Positions 25,448 to 35,280 are shown, numbered from the stretch's first letter. The stretch: 64,000 nucleotides of DNA from Undibacterium paludis (GCF_022568815.1 NZ_JAKZHX010000001.1:248001-312000); one strand, 5' to 3'. The notes: a model not told the origin generated them from the letters alone. Numbers and translations: made by a program.

Positions 25448-26796
25448 TATTTGACTCCCATCAAGGCATCCGGAAAAGCTGTCGCAATGTGCGGGAATAC
25501 ACACAGCAAAATCACAGCCAGCAGCATCAATAACAGAAAAGGCATGACACCCCAGACGATATCCTTCAAGGGTATATCAGGCGCAATATTCTTGATGACA
25601 AAAATATTCAAGCCCACGGGCGGATGAATCAGGCCCATTTCCATGACGATGGTCATGACCACACCAAACCAGATCAGGTCAAATCCTGCCACTTTCAGCG
25701 GTGGCAGTATGATAGGACACATCATCAGGATAATCGAGACCGGTGGCAGGAAAAAACCAAACACCACCACCATCAGCAAGATCACTGTCAGCAACATCCA
25801 TTTGCTCAAATGCAGATCCACCACCCACTGCGCGGCCGACTGGCTGATGTGCAGATAACTCATGACGTAAGAATACAGCAGTGACATGCCGATGATGAAC
25901 AGCAGCATCGTCGATTCCTTGATCGTCGAGGTAATGAAAGGGGAAATATCTTTTGGTCGCCAGACGCCATATACGATCGCGATCAGCACCATCGCCAGCA
26001 AGGCGCCCAGACCGGCTGTTTCCGAAGGTGTGGCGTAGCCGCCATACAAGGCCACCATGACACCGATAAGCAGGATGACAAAAGGTAGCACACGCGGCAG
26101 CATCTCGACTTTTTGCGCCAGTGTGAAATGCTCTTTTTCCAGATAGGCAGATGCCGTACCACTTTGCTGGTAAGCTTGGTAGGCCACTGTATACTCACGG
26201 CGCGCACGATATACCGCATAGCCGGAGAACAAAGTCACCAGCAAGATACCGGGGCCTATGCCAGCCAGAAACAGGCGCCCCAGCGACTGCTCAGCAGCGA
26301 CCGCATACAGGATCATGGTAATCGATGGTGGCAACAAGATACCCAGCGTGCCGCCGGCAGCGATGATGCCTGCCGCAAAACCAGGTGAATAGCCGCGCCT
26401 GCGCATTTCAGGTATACCGGCAGAACCGATGGCAGAGCAGGTCGCCGGTGAAGAGCCAGCCATGGCTGCAAACATGGCGCAGGCAAAGACATTGGCGATC
26501 CCCAGACCGCCCGGCACCTTATGCAACCAGGCATGGATGGCGGAATACAAGTCGCGTCCGGCTGGTGATTTGCCTATGGCCGCACCTTTGAGGATGAATA
26601 AAGGTATCGACAGCAAGGTGATCGACGCCATTTCTTCATAGACGTTCTGGGTGATGGTATCGAGTGACGCAGAAGGCATGAAAAAATACATGAAGCCGGT
26701 CGCCACTACACCCAAAGCAAAAGCGATGGGCATGCCGGAAAACATCACCACCAGCGTGACGATGCCATATAAAACGCCAAGGGTAAGCGGGCTCAT
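25447..26796 (-). CDS. TRAP transporter large permease (DctM type)
   Basis: A 449-residue integral membrane protein with about 12 hydrophobic segments and the DctM hallmarks (FSGMPIAFALG, GSSPATCSAIGSAGIPEM, PPSITMILYA). It forms the ion-driven channel subunit. It lies between the small permease (4-bp ATGA overlap) and mdcA (1-bp overlap), so malonate uptake is its evident job. Confidence 0.92.
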   Translation of the reverse strand: MSPLTLGVLYGIVTLVVMFSGMPIAFALGVVATGFMYFFMPSASLDTITQNVYEEMASITLLSIPLFILKGAAIGKSPAGRDLYSAIHAWLHKVPGGLGIANVFACAMFAAMAGSSPATCSAIGSAGIPEMRRRGYSPGFAAGIIAAGGTLGILLPPSITMILYAVAAEQSLGRLFLAGIGPGILLVTLFSGYAVYRARREYTVAYQAYQQSGTASAYLEKEHFTLAQKVEMLPRVLPFVILLIGVMVALYGGYATPSETAGLGALLAMVLIAIVYGVWRPKDISPFITSTIKESTMLLFIIGMSLLYSYVMSYLHISQSAAQWVVDLHLSKWMLLTVILLMVVVFGFFLPPVSIILMMCPIILPPLKVAGFDLIWFGVVMTIVMEMGLIHPPVGLNIFVIKNIAPDIPLKDIVWGVMPFLLLMLLAVILLCVFPHIATAFPDALMGVK

Positions 26797-27347
26797 GCTG
26801 CCTCCCGCTTATTGGTGATGGCTGCAAATACCTGGATCACGATCTGCAAAGACAGCAGCGTCATGCCTGCGGCCATCATGGCATAGGGTATCCACAAGGG
26901 CGGCGCAAATGTCGATGAAGTCGTTTGCCCATCAACCCAGGCTTCATGGAACAGCGTCCAGGACTTCCATGAAAAAAACAGGCAAAACATCGCACTGATG
27001 ATATCCACCATCAACAGGCGAAAACGGTTGATGGCAGGTGGCAGTATCGATGACAGGACCTCTATGCCTATATGACCGCGAAAAGATTGTACATAGGCGG
27101 CAGAAAAGAAAGTCACACCTATCAGCATGAAGACCGAGGCTTCATCCTGCCAGTCTGTCGGCACCTTGAACAGGTAACGTGTGACGACAGAATACGTGAG
27201 GATGAATGCCGTCAGCAGCATGGCGACCATAGATAGACGGACAATCGCTTTATTGAGCCATTCCAGTACTTTCGCCAGCCTGGCGATCATGGGATTATCG
27301 GGTGCTGGCGGCCCTTTCGGCGCAGTTACCTCAAAACCATGACTCAT
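26793..27347 (-). CDS. TRAP transporter small permease (DctQ type)
   Basis: A 184-residue protein with four predicted membrane helices and the DctQ pattern (TDWQDEASVFMLIGVTFFSA, RGHIGIEVL). It partners the large permease. It overlaps both neighbours by four bases, indicating strict co-translation. A malonate role is inferred from context. Confidence 0.9.
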   Translation of the reverse strand: MSHGFEVTAPKGPPAPDNPMIARLAKVLEWLNKAIVRLSMVAMLLTAFILTYSVVTRYLFKVPTDWQDEASVFMLIGVTFFSAAYVQSFRGHIGIEVLSSILPPAINRFRLLMVDIISAMFCLFFSWKSWTLFHEAWVDGQTTSSTFAPPLWIPYAMMAAGMTLLSLQIVIQVFAAITNKREAA

Positions 27348-28366
27348 AGTAATTTCTCCGCCAGCTTGAGCAATTTGGCACAGTTTTCATTTTTGTCGGC
27401 ATAGTCCTTCCAGGCCGTGGTACGGGCGATTGCCTGCCATTTCTTGACCGTAGCGGCACTCAGGTCAACCACCTTGGCGCCCTTCTTTTCATACACCGTG
27501 GCAACAGCAATATCGTCCTGCTTGGCTGCCTTGATGGCAAAGGCTTCCAGCTCGGCGCCCACGGTCATGATGGTGTTTTGCTGATCTTTCGTCAGCTTGT
27601 CAAAAATTGCTTTGGACATCATCAGCGGTTCAAACATATACCAGTAACTCTGGCCGCGGCCACTGGTCAGAAATTTGGAGACTTCTTCGAGGCGGAAAGA
27701 GATCAGCGAAGTCGATGAAGTCATTGCCGCTTCCATCGCCCCTGTCTGCATCGCTGCATAGATTTCATTTGATGGCAGAGATACCACGGCGGCACCTGCG
27801 GCTTTCAGCACCAGATCGACTTCGCGCGAGCCACCGCGTATTTTCATGCCTTTGACATCATCAGGGTCAACCACGGCCTTGGTGCGCGATGCCACGCCAC
27901 CTGCTTGCCAAATCCAGCTGATCACGACGATGCCTTTGTCGAGCAAGAGTTTATTAAGCTCCTTGCCAACTTCAGCGCTCTTCCAGGCGGCACCGACTTC
28001 ATAAGAGGGCACCAGGCCGGGCATGAGGCCGATATTCACTTCAGGCACCTCACCACCGGCATAGGACAAGGGCACCAGTGACAGATCCAGCGCGCCCTTG
28101 CGCATGGAGGAGAATTGCGCATTGGTCTTCATCAGAGAGGAACCAGGGTAAATCTCAAACTTCAGGCTGCCGTTGCTGCGCTTTTGCACTTCTGCCGCAA
28201 ACATGCGACAGAGACGGTCACGAAAATCCCCCTCTTCCAGCGTGCCGCCAGGGAACTGGTGCGAAATCTTCAACACGGTCTGCGCCCTGGCAGTCAGGGG
28301 TGAGAGCGCAGCAGCCAAAGGGACGAGAGTTAAACCCTGCAATACATTTCTTCTTTTCTGCAACAT
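27344..28366 (-). CDS. TRAP substrate-binding protein (DctP type)
   Basis: A 340-residue periplasmic binding protein. The ATG at 28366 has a strong AGGAG upstream and opens with a Tat-like/Sec signal (LQKRRNVLQGLTLVPLAAAL... ARA). The DctP core includes LKISHQFPGGT and MKIRGGSREVDLVLKAAGA, whose Arg is the usual carboxylate ligand. It is first in the malonate operon, so it probably binds malonate. It is divergent from the GntR gene. Confidence 0.92.
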   Translation of the reverse strand: MLQKRRNVLQGLTLVPLAAALSPLTARAQTVLKISHQFPGGTLEEGDFRDRLCRMFAAEVQKRSNGSLKFEIYPGSSLMKTNAQFSSMRKGALDLSLVPLSYAGGEVPEVNIGLMPGLVPSYEVGAAWKSAEVGKELNKLLLDKGIVVISWIWQAGGVASRTKAVVDPDDVKGMKIRGGSREVDLVLKAAGAAVVSLPSNEIYAAMQTGAMEAAMTSSTSLISFRLEEVSKFLTSGRGQSYWYMFEPLMMSKAIFDKLTKDQQNTIMTVGAELEAFAIKAAKQDDIAVATVYEKKGAKVVDLSAATVKKWQAIARTTAWKDYADKNENCAKLLKLAEKLL

Positions 28367-28429
28367 GATGTCTCCTGAGGTATATGGGTAATTAGCATGC
28401 TTTTTTAGCAAACTCTTAGCTGTCTGTAC

Positions 28430-28490
28430 CTTGCATATCAAGACAATCATGCTTATCTTGTATGCTATTTTAATTTTCTTGTATACAAGA
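28430..28490. promoter_or_regulatory. Candidate GntR operators for malonate operon
   Basis: The 14-bp perfect palindrome TCTTGTATACAAGA occupies 28477-28490. A partial copy TCTTGTATGC is at 28456-28465, exactly 21 bp away (two helical turns), and a weaker CTTGCATATCAAG is at 28430-28442. Operators I recall for malonate regulators MatR (TCTTGTATACACGA) and MdcY (ATTGTATACAAT) share the TTGTATAC core. The sites lie between the divergent GntR and TRAP-mdc genes. Confidence 0.75.
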
Positions 28491-28560
28491 TCGACTATTT
28501 TGCATTCAAAGTCAACTTGAATATATACTTAGGAATGAATTTTTTAAGCTTACCGATAAA

Positions 28561-29214
28561 ATGAAAAATCGATCCGCCAGCCTGCGTGAAGAAATTGAAG
28601 AACTGATAGCAATAGGACAATTGCAGCCAGGACATCATCTGGATGAAACTGAACTGGCCGAGCGTTTTGGCGTATCGCGCACACCTATACGCGAGGCACT
28701 GATACAACTGGCGTCTATGGGCATCATAGAAATGCGGCCACGCCGCGGAGCCCATGTCGCCACCATCAGCCCGCAACAATTGGTGGAAATGTTTGAAGTC
28801 ATGGCTGAATTTGAAGCCATGTGCGGTCGCATGGCTGCACGCCGGATGTCAAAACAGGAACAACTGGATTTACAGGCAGCCCACCAGGCCTGCAAGGAGG
28901 CCCGCGATGCAGTCGAGCCGGATGCCTATTTCTACAAGAATGAAGTATTTCATGCCCTGATCTATCGTGGTAGCCACAACGATTTTCTCGAATCACAGGC
29001 GATGAATCTGCACCGTCGACTGCGACCTTATCGCCGCCTGCAATTACGGGTGCGGGACCGTATCGCCAATTCCTTCAATGAGCATGACCAGGTAGTGGAA
29101 GCCATCATACAGGGCGATGCGGAGCTGACCGCTAACCTGTTGCGCGGCCACATCATGATACAGGGGCAGCGCTTTGCCGACCTGATTGCCTCCTTGCCCA
29201 GGGCAGCCGCGTGA
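28561..29214 (+). CDS. GntR/FCD-family malonate regulator
   Basis: A 217-residue regulator. The N-terminal winged helix has HHLDETELAERFGVSRTPIREALIQLASMGIIEMRP in short family-typical pieces, and the C-terminal FCD domain follows with His and Asp residues suited to metal and acid binding. It resembles MdcY/MatR regulators. It is divergent from the TRAP-mdc operon and is probably the factor binding the palindrome at 28477. No strong ribosome site is visible before the ATG. Confidence 0.88.
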   Translation: MKNRSASLREEIEELIAIGQLQPGHHLDETELAERFGVSRTPIREALIQLASMGIIEMRPRRGAHVATISPQQLVEMFEVMAEFEAMCGRMAARRMSKQEQLDLQAAHQACKEARDAVEPDAYFYKNEVFHALIYRGSHNDFLESQAMNLHRRLRPYRRLQLRVRDRIANSFNEHDQVVEAIIQGDAELTANLLRGHIMIQGQRFADLIASLPRAAA

Positions 29215-29238
29215 GTCCTGATCAGGACAAGTCAGGCA

Positions 29239-30528
29239 TCACTGACGCTTCTGGTTTTCTGCTTTTTGCGTATCAAAGAAATACGTCATGCGCTTGCGCG
29301 GACTCAGGTATTCATACACTTCAGGTGACAGCTGGCCCGGTTTGAGGCTGGCGGCAATATCGAGTATGGGTTCATGTAGCAGGTCAATGATGATCGCCTC
29401 GTTCTTGGGTACGGAGGGATCGTAAATCAGTACGCTGGGACGCAATGGCTTGCCGGAATTCACTGCCACCACCATGCCCAGAGTGCCATCACTGAGTTTG
29501 ACGATGGTGCCGGGCGGGTAGACACCCATGCAGCGTATGAACAGGTTCAGGGCCGGTGCGTCAAATTGCTTGCTCATGTGGGCAAACATGTATGACATGG
29601 CCTCATACGGGCTCAGCGAATCAGCAGGATTGGGTTTGTTGCACAGATTATCGTAAGTGTTGGTAATAGCGACGATGCGCGCCAACGGCGAAATGCGGTC
29701 GGCCTTCAGTTGTTGCGGGTAACCGCTGCCATCGACATATTCATGATGTTGCGAGATGATGTCGATCGCCCCCTTGGACAAATTGATTTTTTCGGCAATC
29801 TGCTGGCCGTAATGACTGTGCATTTGCAAAAGGTTTTGCTCGGCCTTGGTCAGAGCAAAGGTCTTATTGACAATCCGATCAGGGATTTCCACCTTGCCTA
29901 TGTCATGGAACATGCAGCCCATGCCCAGTTGCTTGATGTCGTCAGCAGGGAATTTCAATTCCTTGGCCAGCATCATGGTCAGCACGGCCACATTCAGTGA
30001 GTGATAATAAGCTTCTTCACCGACGATCTTGTCATTCATTAAATGGATGGCGATGTCTTTGTCGACCAGCAGGGAATCAAGCATCTGCTGCACCAGTTGA
30101 TCCGCTTCACGCACGGCTTCCTGTGGCCGTGAAAACAGATTGCGGGTAATGCTCTTCAAGGTCGTCGCAGCTTTCAGCAATTGCTTTTCACATTGGGCAA
30201 TCGCATTTCGCTCTTTGATCAGTCTTTCTATGCGTGCTTTTTTTTCCTGTATCAGCGCCAGTTCTTCCGGTGTCTGCTCTACGATCACCGGCGCCGGTGC
30301 ATCCGCAGTTTTGGGCTGCGGAGGTAAGGGGCGATTGTCTGACTTGGCAGGATTGACCCTGACAGTTTTCAAGCCAAGTTGCCTGATCGCATTGATTTCT
30401 TCCTGGCTTTTGATTTTAAAGCTGTTGAGCGCAAATGAATGTTCCAGCCAAGACATATCCAGATGGACATACAGGCCTATGCATAATTGCTCGACTGGAA
30501 CGTTAACGGTGATCGGGGCTGCGCACAT
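29239..30528 (-). CDS. HD-GYP cyclic-di-GMP phosphodiesterase
   Basis: A 429-residue protein. The N-terminal 120 residues match DUF3391, which commonly precedes HD-GYP domains. The catalytic domain has H208-D209 (MFHDIGKVEIPD), H261-H262 (QHHEYVDGSGYP) and the GYP motif at 269-271, so it should be active on cyclic di-GMP. It stands alone, with the queuosine transporter gene divergent upstream. Confidence 0.92.
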   Translation of the reverse strand: MCAAPITVNVPVEQLCIGLYVHLDMSWLEHSFALNSFKIKSQEEINAIRQLGLKTVRVNPAKSDNRPLPPQPKTADAPAPVIVEQTPEELALIQEKKARIERLIKERNAIAQCEKQLLKAATTLKSITRNLFSRPQEAVREADQLVQQMLDSLLVDKDIAIHLMNDKIVGEEAYYHSLNVAVLTMMLAKELKFPADDIKQLGMGCMFHDIGKVEIPDRIVNKTFALTKAEQNLLQMHSHYGQQIAEKINLSKGAIDIISQHHEYVDGSGYPQQLKADRISPLARIVAITNTYDNLCNKPNPADSLSPYEAMSYMFAHMSKQFDAPALNLFIRCMGVYPPGTIVKLSDGTLGMVVAVNSGKPLRPSVLIYDPSVPKNEAIIIDLLHEPILDIAASLKPGQLSPEVYEYLSPRKRMTYFFDTQKAENQKRQ

Positions 30529-30713
30529 GGGGACTTTGAAAGCTGATTTTTAAACTGTAATACAGGCATTTTAGCAAACCGCTGTTTTAGCCCATTTTCC
30601 AACAAAATCCTGAAGTCAGGTTGACAAGTTTCATCGCCGTGCAGGAATATGCAAAACCAAGCATCATTAACCATCATTAGCCAAACTTCAATCGCCCATC
30701 CAGGATCAATCAC

Positions 30714-31424
30714 ATGACACGCCCACTTGCCAGCTATAAATACTATGACTTTGTGATGGCGGCTTTTGTCACCGTCCTGCTCTGCTCCAACCTGATTGGT
30801 GCAGCCAAGGCGGCGCAAGTGACTTTACCCATCATCGGTGCGGTGACCTTTGGCGCCGGTGTACTGTTTTTCCCCATTTCGTATATTTTTGGCGACGTCC
30901 TGACGGAAGTCTATGGCTATGGCCGTGACCGCCGCGTGATCTGGGCCGGCTTTGGCGCCGTGCTGTTTGCCGCCATCATGTCTGTCGTGGTGCTGGCGCT
31001 GACACCGGCAGCTGACCCCTTCAACACCGAGTACCAGACACATCTGAGCGCCGTATTTGGCAATACCCCCAGGATCATCCTCGGCTCTGTCACGGCCTTC
31101 TGGTGCGGCAGCTTTGTGAACAGTTATGTACTGGCAAAGATGAAGGTGGCGATGGCCGGGCGGCATTTGTGGATGCGTACCATAGGCTCGACGATTTGTG
31201 GTGAATTTGTCGATTCCAGTCTGTTTTACGTGATTGCCTTTTACGGCATCTGGTCAGACAGCCAGTTGCTGACCGTCATGGTAGCCCAGTATGTGTTGAA
31301 GACAAGTTGGGAAGTCGTCATGACACCGGTCACCTACAAGGTCGTGGCGTTTCTGAAGCGCAAAGAGAATGAAGACTATTACGACAAGGACACGAATTTC
31401 ACGCCTTTCCAGCTCAAGGTGTGA
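30714..31424 (+). CDS. yhhQ: Queuosine precursor transporter (YhhQ/VUT family)
   Basis: A 236-residue membrane protein of the VUT family with about six helices (VTLLCSNLIGAAKAAQV-like start, FPISYIFGDVLTEVYGYGRDRRVIWAGF). E. coli YhhQ imports preQ0/preQ1 for queuosine tRNA modification. The conserved GDVLTEVYGY and the RxIWxGF stretch support the family. I looked for a preQ1 riboswitch in the 185 bp upstream and saw none. Confidence 0.88.
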   Translation: MTRPLASYKYYDFVMAAFVTVLLCSNLIGAAKAAQVTLPIIGAVTFGAGVLFFPISYIFGDVLTEVYGYGRDRRVIWAGFGAVLFAAIMSVVVLALTPAADPFNTEYQTHLSAVFGNTPRIILGSVTAFWCGSFVNSYVLAKMKVAMAGRHLWMRTIGSTICGEFVDSSLFYVIAFYGIWSDSQLLTVMVAQYVLKTSWEVVMTPVTYKVVAFLKRKENEDYYDKDTNFTPFQLKV

Positions 31425-31525
31425 GTCCGGATACGACAGCAATATTGCGACCAGGGAAGATTACTTAAAATGCAATTGCAAGCAGATGTAAGCATTTACT
31501 AAAGTTTTAAACTATTTTACCGTTC

Positions 31526-31556
31526 TAAGTGCCAAGTATCCTATTTTTGGCACTTA
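31526..31556 (+). promoter_or_regulatory. 10-bp inverted repeat before small Arg-rich gene
   Basis: Perfect arms TAAGTGCCAA (31526-31535) and TTGGCACTTA (31547-31556) with an 11-nt spacer end four bases before the ATG at 31561. As RNA the stem would cover the ribosome landing region. As DNA it is a plausible operator. It could also terminate yhhQ transcription, but no T run follows. Confidence 0.5.
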
Positions 31557-31560
31557 TGTC

Positions 31561-31863
31561 ATGTTTCCTTTAAAAGTATTTCGCTTATTTGAGCAGGCTA
31601 AAGAAATCCCGCATGCAAGTATTCAGCACCGTCGCCCGACATCCAATCAGACACAGACAGGCAATGGTGGCGAGGACCTGAGCTGGCCTGAGGTAGAGCG
31701 CCGTCAGGATCAGGACAGACGGCATACTGACCGTCGCGCAAAACAACAGGCCATCCTGCTCAATACCCGCAAATTGCAAGGTCGCCGCCAGAACTCAGGG
31801 CGCCGTCTGGAAGACCAGATGGCGTCACAAAACTCGCGCATCAATATTTCCATCAAGGGTTAG
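31561..31863 (+). CDS. Small Arg/Gln-rich disordered protein
   Basis: A 100-residue hydrophilic protein of unknown family. The centre is a run of RRxxxRR elements (ERRQDQDRRHTDRR, then GRRQNSGRR) suggesting intrinsic disorder and nucleic-acid or membrane-phosphate binding. No good ribosome site precedes the ATG, and a stable inverted repeat sits there instead. The coding call rests on codon pattern and the biased but orderly composition, so it is tentative. Confidence 0.45.
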   Translation: MFPLKVFRLFEQAKEIPHASIQHRRPTSNQTQTGNGGEDLSWPEVERRQDQDRRHTDRRAKQQAILLNTRKLQGRRQNSGRRLEDQMASQNSRINISIKG

Positions 31864-32069
31864 CAACCCGCACGCACTCCAAATTTGCGCAGTATGCTTT
31901 CCATCAAGCACCATTTGCTAAAACCACTCTGCAACAGATTGATGCCGACAAAGGCCGTGAAAGCCAGCCACCATTGATTGATAAATAACGGGCTGCCAGG
32001 CACACCGAGCAGCAGGCTCAAGAGAATAAAAAATCCGGCGACAACACGTACGATCTGCCAGCTGCTCAT
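31860..32069 (-). CDS. DUF2892 small membrane protein
   Basis: A 69-residue protein with two hydrophobic segments (IVRVVAGFFILLSLLLG, WWLAFTAFVGINLLQSGF) and the conserved NxLQSxFSxWC pattern of DUF2892 proteins, which are often fused or next to rhodaneses (YgaP-like). The Cys residues in SKWCLME may matter in sulfur chemistry. It overlaps the RND gene stop by four bases and is its operon partner. Confidence 0.85.
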   Translation of the reverse strand: MSSWQIVRVVAGFFILLSLLLGVPGSPLFINQWWLAFTAFVGINLLQSGFSKWCLMESILRKFGVRAGC

Positions 32070-35000
32070 GATGAAGCTCCTTGTAGAAATTGAGGATGGT
32101 TTTTATAAGCGGCGTAATACAGCAGCGGTATCACGACCAAGGTCAGCAAGGTCGATACCAGAATGCCAAAGATCAGTGATATCGCCAGGCCATTGAAAAT
32201 CGGGTCATCAAGGATGAAGAATGCTCCCAGCATGGCGGCAAACCCGGTCAGCATGATGGGCTGGGCACGTGTCACGGCAGAACTGACAATCGCATCCCTG
32301 AACGCCATGCCAGCCGCGACCTGTACATGGATGAAATCAACCAGCAAGATGGAATTCCTGACGATGATACCGGCCAAGGCGATCATGCCTATCATGCTGG
32401 TCGCCGTATATTGCGCACCGAGCAGAGCATGGCCAGGCATGACACCTATGATAGTCAGCGGTATCGGAGCCATGATGATCAATGGCGTCAGGTAAGAGCC
32501 GAACTGCGCCACCACCAGCAGGTAAATCAGGATCAGGCCGACCGCATAGGCGGCGCCCATGTCGCGAAAGGTTTCGTAAGTCACCTTCCATTCACCGTCC
32601 CATTTCAGGCTGAAGCCACGATAAGGATCGGACGGTGCATGGATAAAGAATTCACTGAGCTTGCCACCGTCCGGTGTGGTAATGGCCTGGATGCCCTTGC
32701 GCATGGCAAACATGCCATAGAGCGGGCTATCAATCGCGCCAGCCATGTCGGCCATGACATAATTGACGGCCAGGCCATCTTTGCGATACAGCGGCTGTTC
32801 ACGCAGGCTGTCAGAAATAGTCACCAGTTCACGTAGCGGTACCAGACCTCCCTGTGCGGACCTGACCGACAGGTTCAGCAGGCTATCAAGACTACCCTGT
32901 TCTGCCACTGGCAAATGCAAATTGATACCGGTGGCATATTTGCTCTCATCATGCAGGTAGCTGACGGCATCACCAGCCAGGCCTGCACGCAGGGTAGTGA
33001 CGATGCTGCTCTGGCTGATACCCAAGGCTGCTGCCTTGCGCTGGTCTGTCAGGAGCACTTTGCGCGGTGCATCGACGATACTGCTGTCATCAATATCAAC
33101 CATACCGGCAGTCTTGGCAAACACGGCGCGCACGGCCCTGGCGACTGCACGCCGGCCTTCATCTGTCGGACCATAAATCTCGGCAACAATGGGTGCCATC
33201 ACCGGCGGCCCGGGCGGCACCTCCACTACTTTGACATTGGCAGAAAAACGCTTTCCTATCTCTTGCAAAGCCGGACGTACACGACTGGCGATGACATGAC
33301 TTTGTTCACTGCGGTGATGCCTGTCAACCAGGTTCACCTGCAAGTCACCAACTGCGCCACCCTTGCGCAAATAATACTGACGTACCAGGCCATTGAAATT
33401 GATGGGCGCGGCAGTACCGGCGTAGGCCTGGTAATCTGCGACTTCAGGCAGCGTCGCCAGGTAGGCGCCAAGCTCACGCAGTACGGCGGCGGTTTTTTCC
33501 AGCGGGGTACCTGCCGGCATGTCAACCACGACCTGGAATTCTGATTTGTTATCAAAGGGCAGCATCTTCAACTGCACCCAGCCAATTACTGGCAACAGTA
33601 CTGACATGGCGATGAATACCAATATTGCCGCGGCCAGTTTCCAGCGACTGGCCCTGCCCTGGCGCTCGTCCAGGAAAGGACGAAACACGCGCTGGAACAT
33701 GGCATTGAGTTTCGCTGACTTACTGCCGGCAACAGCTGCATGGCTGTCATGCTTCATCCAGATACGCGCCAGCCAGGGCGTGACCACGAAGGCAATCGCC
33801 AGCGACAGCAACATGCCCATACTGGCATTGATGGGAATGGGACTCATGTAAGGTCCCATCAGACCACTGACAAAAGCCATCGGTAACAAAGCAGCGATGA
33901 CAGTCAAGGTTGCCAGTATGGTGGGACCACCAACCTCATCAACCGCAGCAGGAATGATTTCCGCCAGGGTCTTTTGCGGGAACAGTGCTTGATGCCTGTG
34001 TATGTTCTCTACCACCACGATGGCATCATCAACCAGTATGCCGATGGAAAATATCAGGGCAAACAGTGAAACACGGTTCAGTGTAAAGCCCCAGGCCCAG
34101 GAAGCAAACAGGGTTGCCGTCAATGTCAGCACCACGGCCGTACCGACGATAGCGGCCTCGCGCCGTCCGAGTGCAAAATAAACCAGGGCAACCACCGAGA
34201 TGGTGGCAAACAGCAATTTCTGTATCAGCTTTTTTGCCTTGTCATCGGCGGTCTGTCCATAGTTGCGTGTCATGCTGACTTCCACGCCAGCGGGTATGAC
34301 AGTGTTGTGCAATTCATCCACACGCTGTTTGACTGCATCGGCCACTTCTACAGCATTCTGTCCGGGCTTTTTGCTGATGGCGATGGTCACTGCCGGATAC
34401 TCTGCTGCCCCCTTGCCAGTCAGGCCATGCCAGACATAGGCACTGGCTGGCAGTGGGCCATCTTCCACGTTTGCAACATCTCCAAGAAATACGGGCTTGC
34501 CTGACCTGACACCCACGACCACTTCGGCCACTGCCCGGGCGTCATGCAAAAATGGGCCTGCATCAATGGCCGTACTTTGGTTGGCGCTGATCATTTCACC
34601 GACGGGCATAGCCAAGTTCACTGCCTGCAAACTGCTCTGCAGATCAGCAACCGTCAGGCCATGGGCAGCCAACCTGGTTGCATCAAGTTCCACATTGATG
34701 GCGCGGCCTGGCCCGCCTATGCTGACTACTTCGCGCGTGCCCTTTACCCGTTTAAGTTCTGCTTCAAGACTATGCGCAATGCGTTCAAGATCAAAGCCTG
34801 CGACCTGCTCTTGCTTGCTCCACAGTGTCAGCGATAAGATGGGTACATCATCGATACCCTTGGGCTTGACGATGGCTTCCTGCACACCAAGTCTGGCAGG
34901 CAACCAGTCGCGGTTACTGTGCACGACATCATATAAACGCACCAGTGCCTCGGTGCGTGACACCCCGACTTCGAACTGTATTGTCATCACGGCCAGGCCT

Positions 35001-35278
35001 GGATGCGATACTGATGTCACCTGTTCCACATTGGCGATTTGTCCAAGCACCTGTTCTGCCGGAATGGCAAGCTGCTGCTCCACCTGCTTCACCGACGCAC
35101 CGGGAAAAGGGATGAGCACATTCGCCATCGTCACATTGATTTGCGGCTCTTCTTCACGCGGCGTGACGATTAGGGCAAATACGCCAAGCAGGAAAGCTAA
35201 CAGCGCCAGCAAGGGCGTGATCTGCGCCAACTGGAAATATTGCGCTATGCGACCAGATAGACCGAATTGCCTGCGCAT
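32066..35278 (-). CDS. RND efflux transporter permease
   Basis: A 1070-residue inner-membrane pump of the AcrB/HAE-type RND family. The TM4 segment FSIGILVDDAIVVVENIHRH contains the paired Asp residues of the proton relay. Two large periplasmic loops and twelve helices are evident. I use the ATG at 35278. A TTG two codons earlier has AGGGA too close to act. It follows the adaptor gene directly, and DUF2892 is downstream. Substrates cannot be inferred, though an ArsR-type regulator suggests thiol- or metal-linked induction. Confidence 0.92.
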   Translation of the reverse strand: MRRQFGLSGRIAQYFQLAQITPLLALLAFLLGVFALIVTPREEEPQINVTMANVLIPFPGASVKQVEQQLAIPAEQVLGQIANVEQVTSVSHPGLAVMTIQFEVGVSRTEALVRLYDVVHSNRDWLPARLGVQEAIVKPKGIDDVPILSLTLWSKQEQVAGFDLERIAHSLEAELKRVKGTREVVSIGGPGRAINVELDATRLAAHGLTVADLQSSLQAVNLAMPVGEMISANQSTAIDAGPFLHDARAVAEVVVGVRSGKPVFLGDVANVEDGPLPASAYVWHGLTGKGAAEYPAVTIAISKKPGQNAVEVADAVKQRVDELHNTVIPAGVEVSMTRNYGQTADDKAKKLIQKLLFATISVVALVYFALGRREAAIVGTAVVLTLTATLFASWAWGFTLNRVSLFALIFSIGILVDDAIVVVENIHRHQALFPQKTLAEIIPAAVDEVGGPTILATLTVIAALLPMAFVSGLMGPYMSPIPINASMGMLLSLAIAFVVTPWLARIWMKHDSHAAVAGSKSAKLNAMFQRVFRPFLDERQGRASRWKLAAAILVFIAMSVLLPVIGWVQLKMLPFDNKSEFQVVVDMPAGTPLEKTAAVLRELGAYLATLPEVADYQAYAGTAAPINFNGLVRQYYLRKGGAVGDLQVNLVDRHHRSEQSHVIASRVRPALQEIGKRFSANVKVVEVPPGPPVMAPIVAEIYGPTDEGRRAVARAVRAVFAKTAGMVDIDDSSIVDAPRKVLLTDQRKAAALGISQSSIVTTLRAGLAGDAVSYLHDESKYATGINLHLPVAEQGSLDSLLNLSVRSAQGGLVPLRELVTISDSLREQPLYRKDGLAVNYVMADMAGAIDSPLYGMFAMRKGIQAITTPDGGKLSEFFIHAPSDPYRGFSLKWDGEWKVTYETFRDMGAAYAVGLILIYLLVVAQFGSYLTPLIIMAPIPLTIIGVMPGHALLGAQYTATSMIGMIALAGIIVRNSILLVDFIHVQVAAGMAFRDAIVSSAVTRAQPIMLTGFAAMLGAFFILDDPIFNGLAISLIFGILVSTLLTLVVIPLLYYAAYKNHPQFLQGASS

Positions 35279-35280
35279 GT

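Noticed and set aside
30529..30713. preQ1 riboswitch before the queuosine transporter
   Set aside because: I could not find the conserved preQ1 aptamer stem and A-rich tail in this 185-bp gap.
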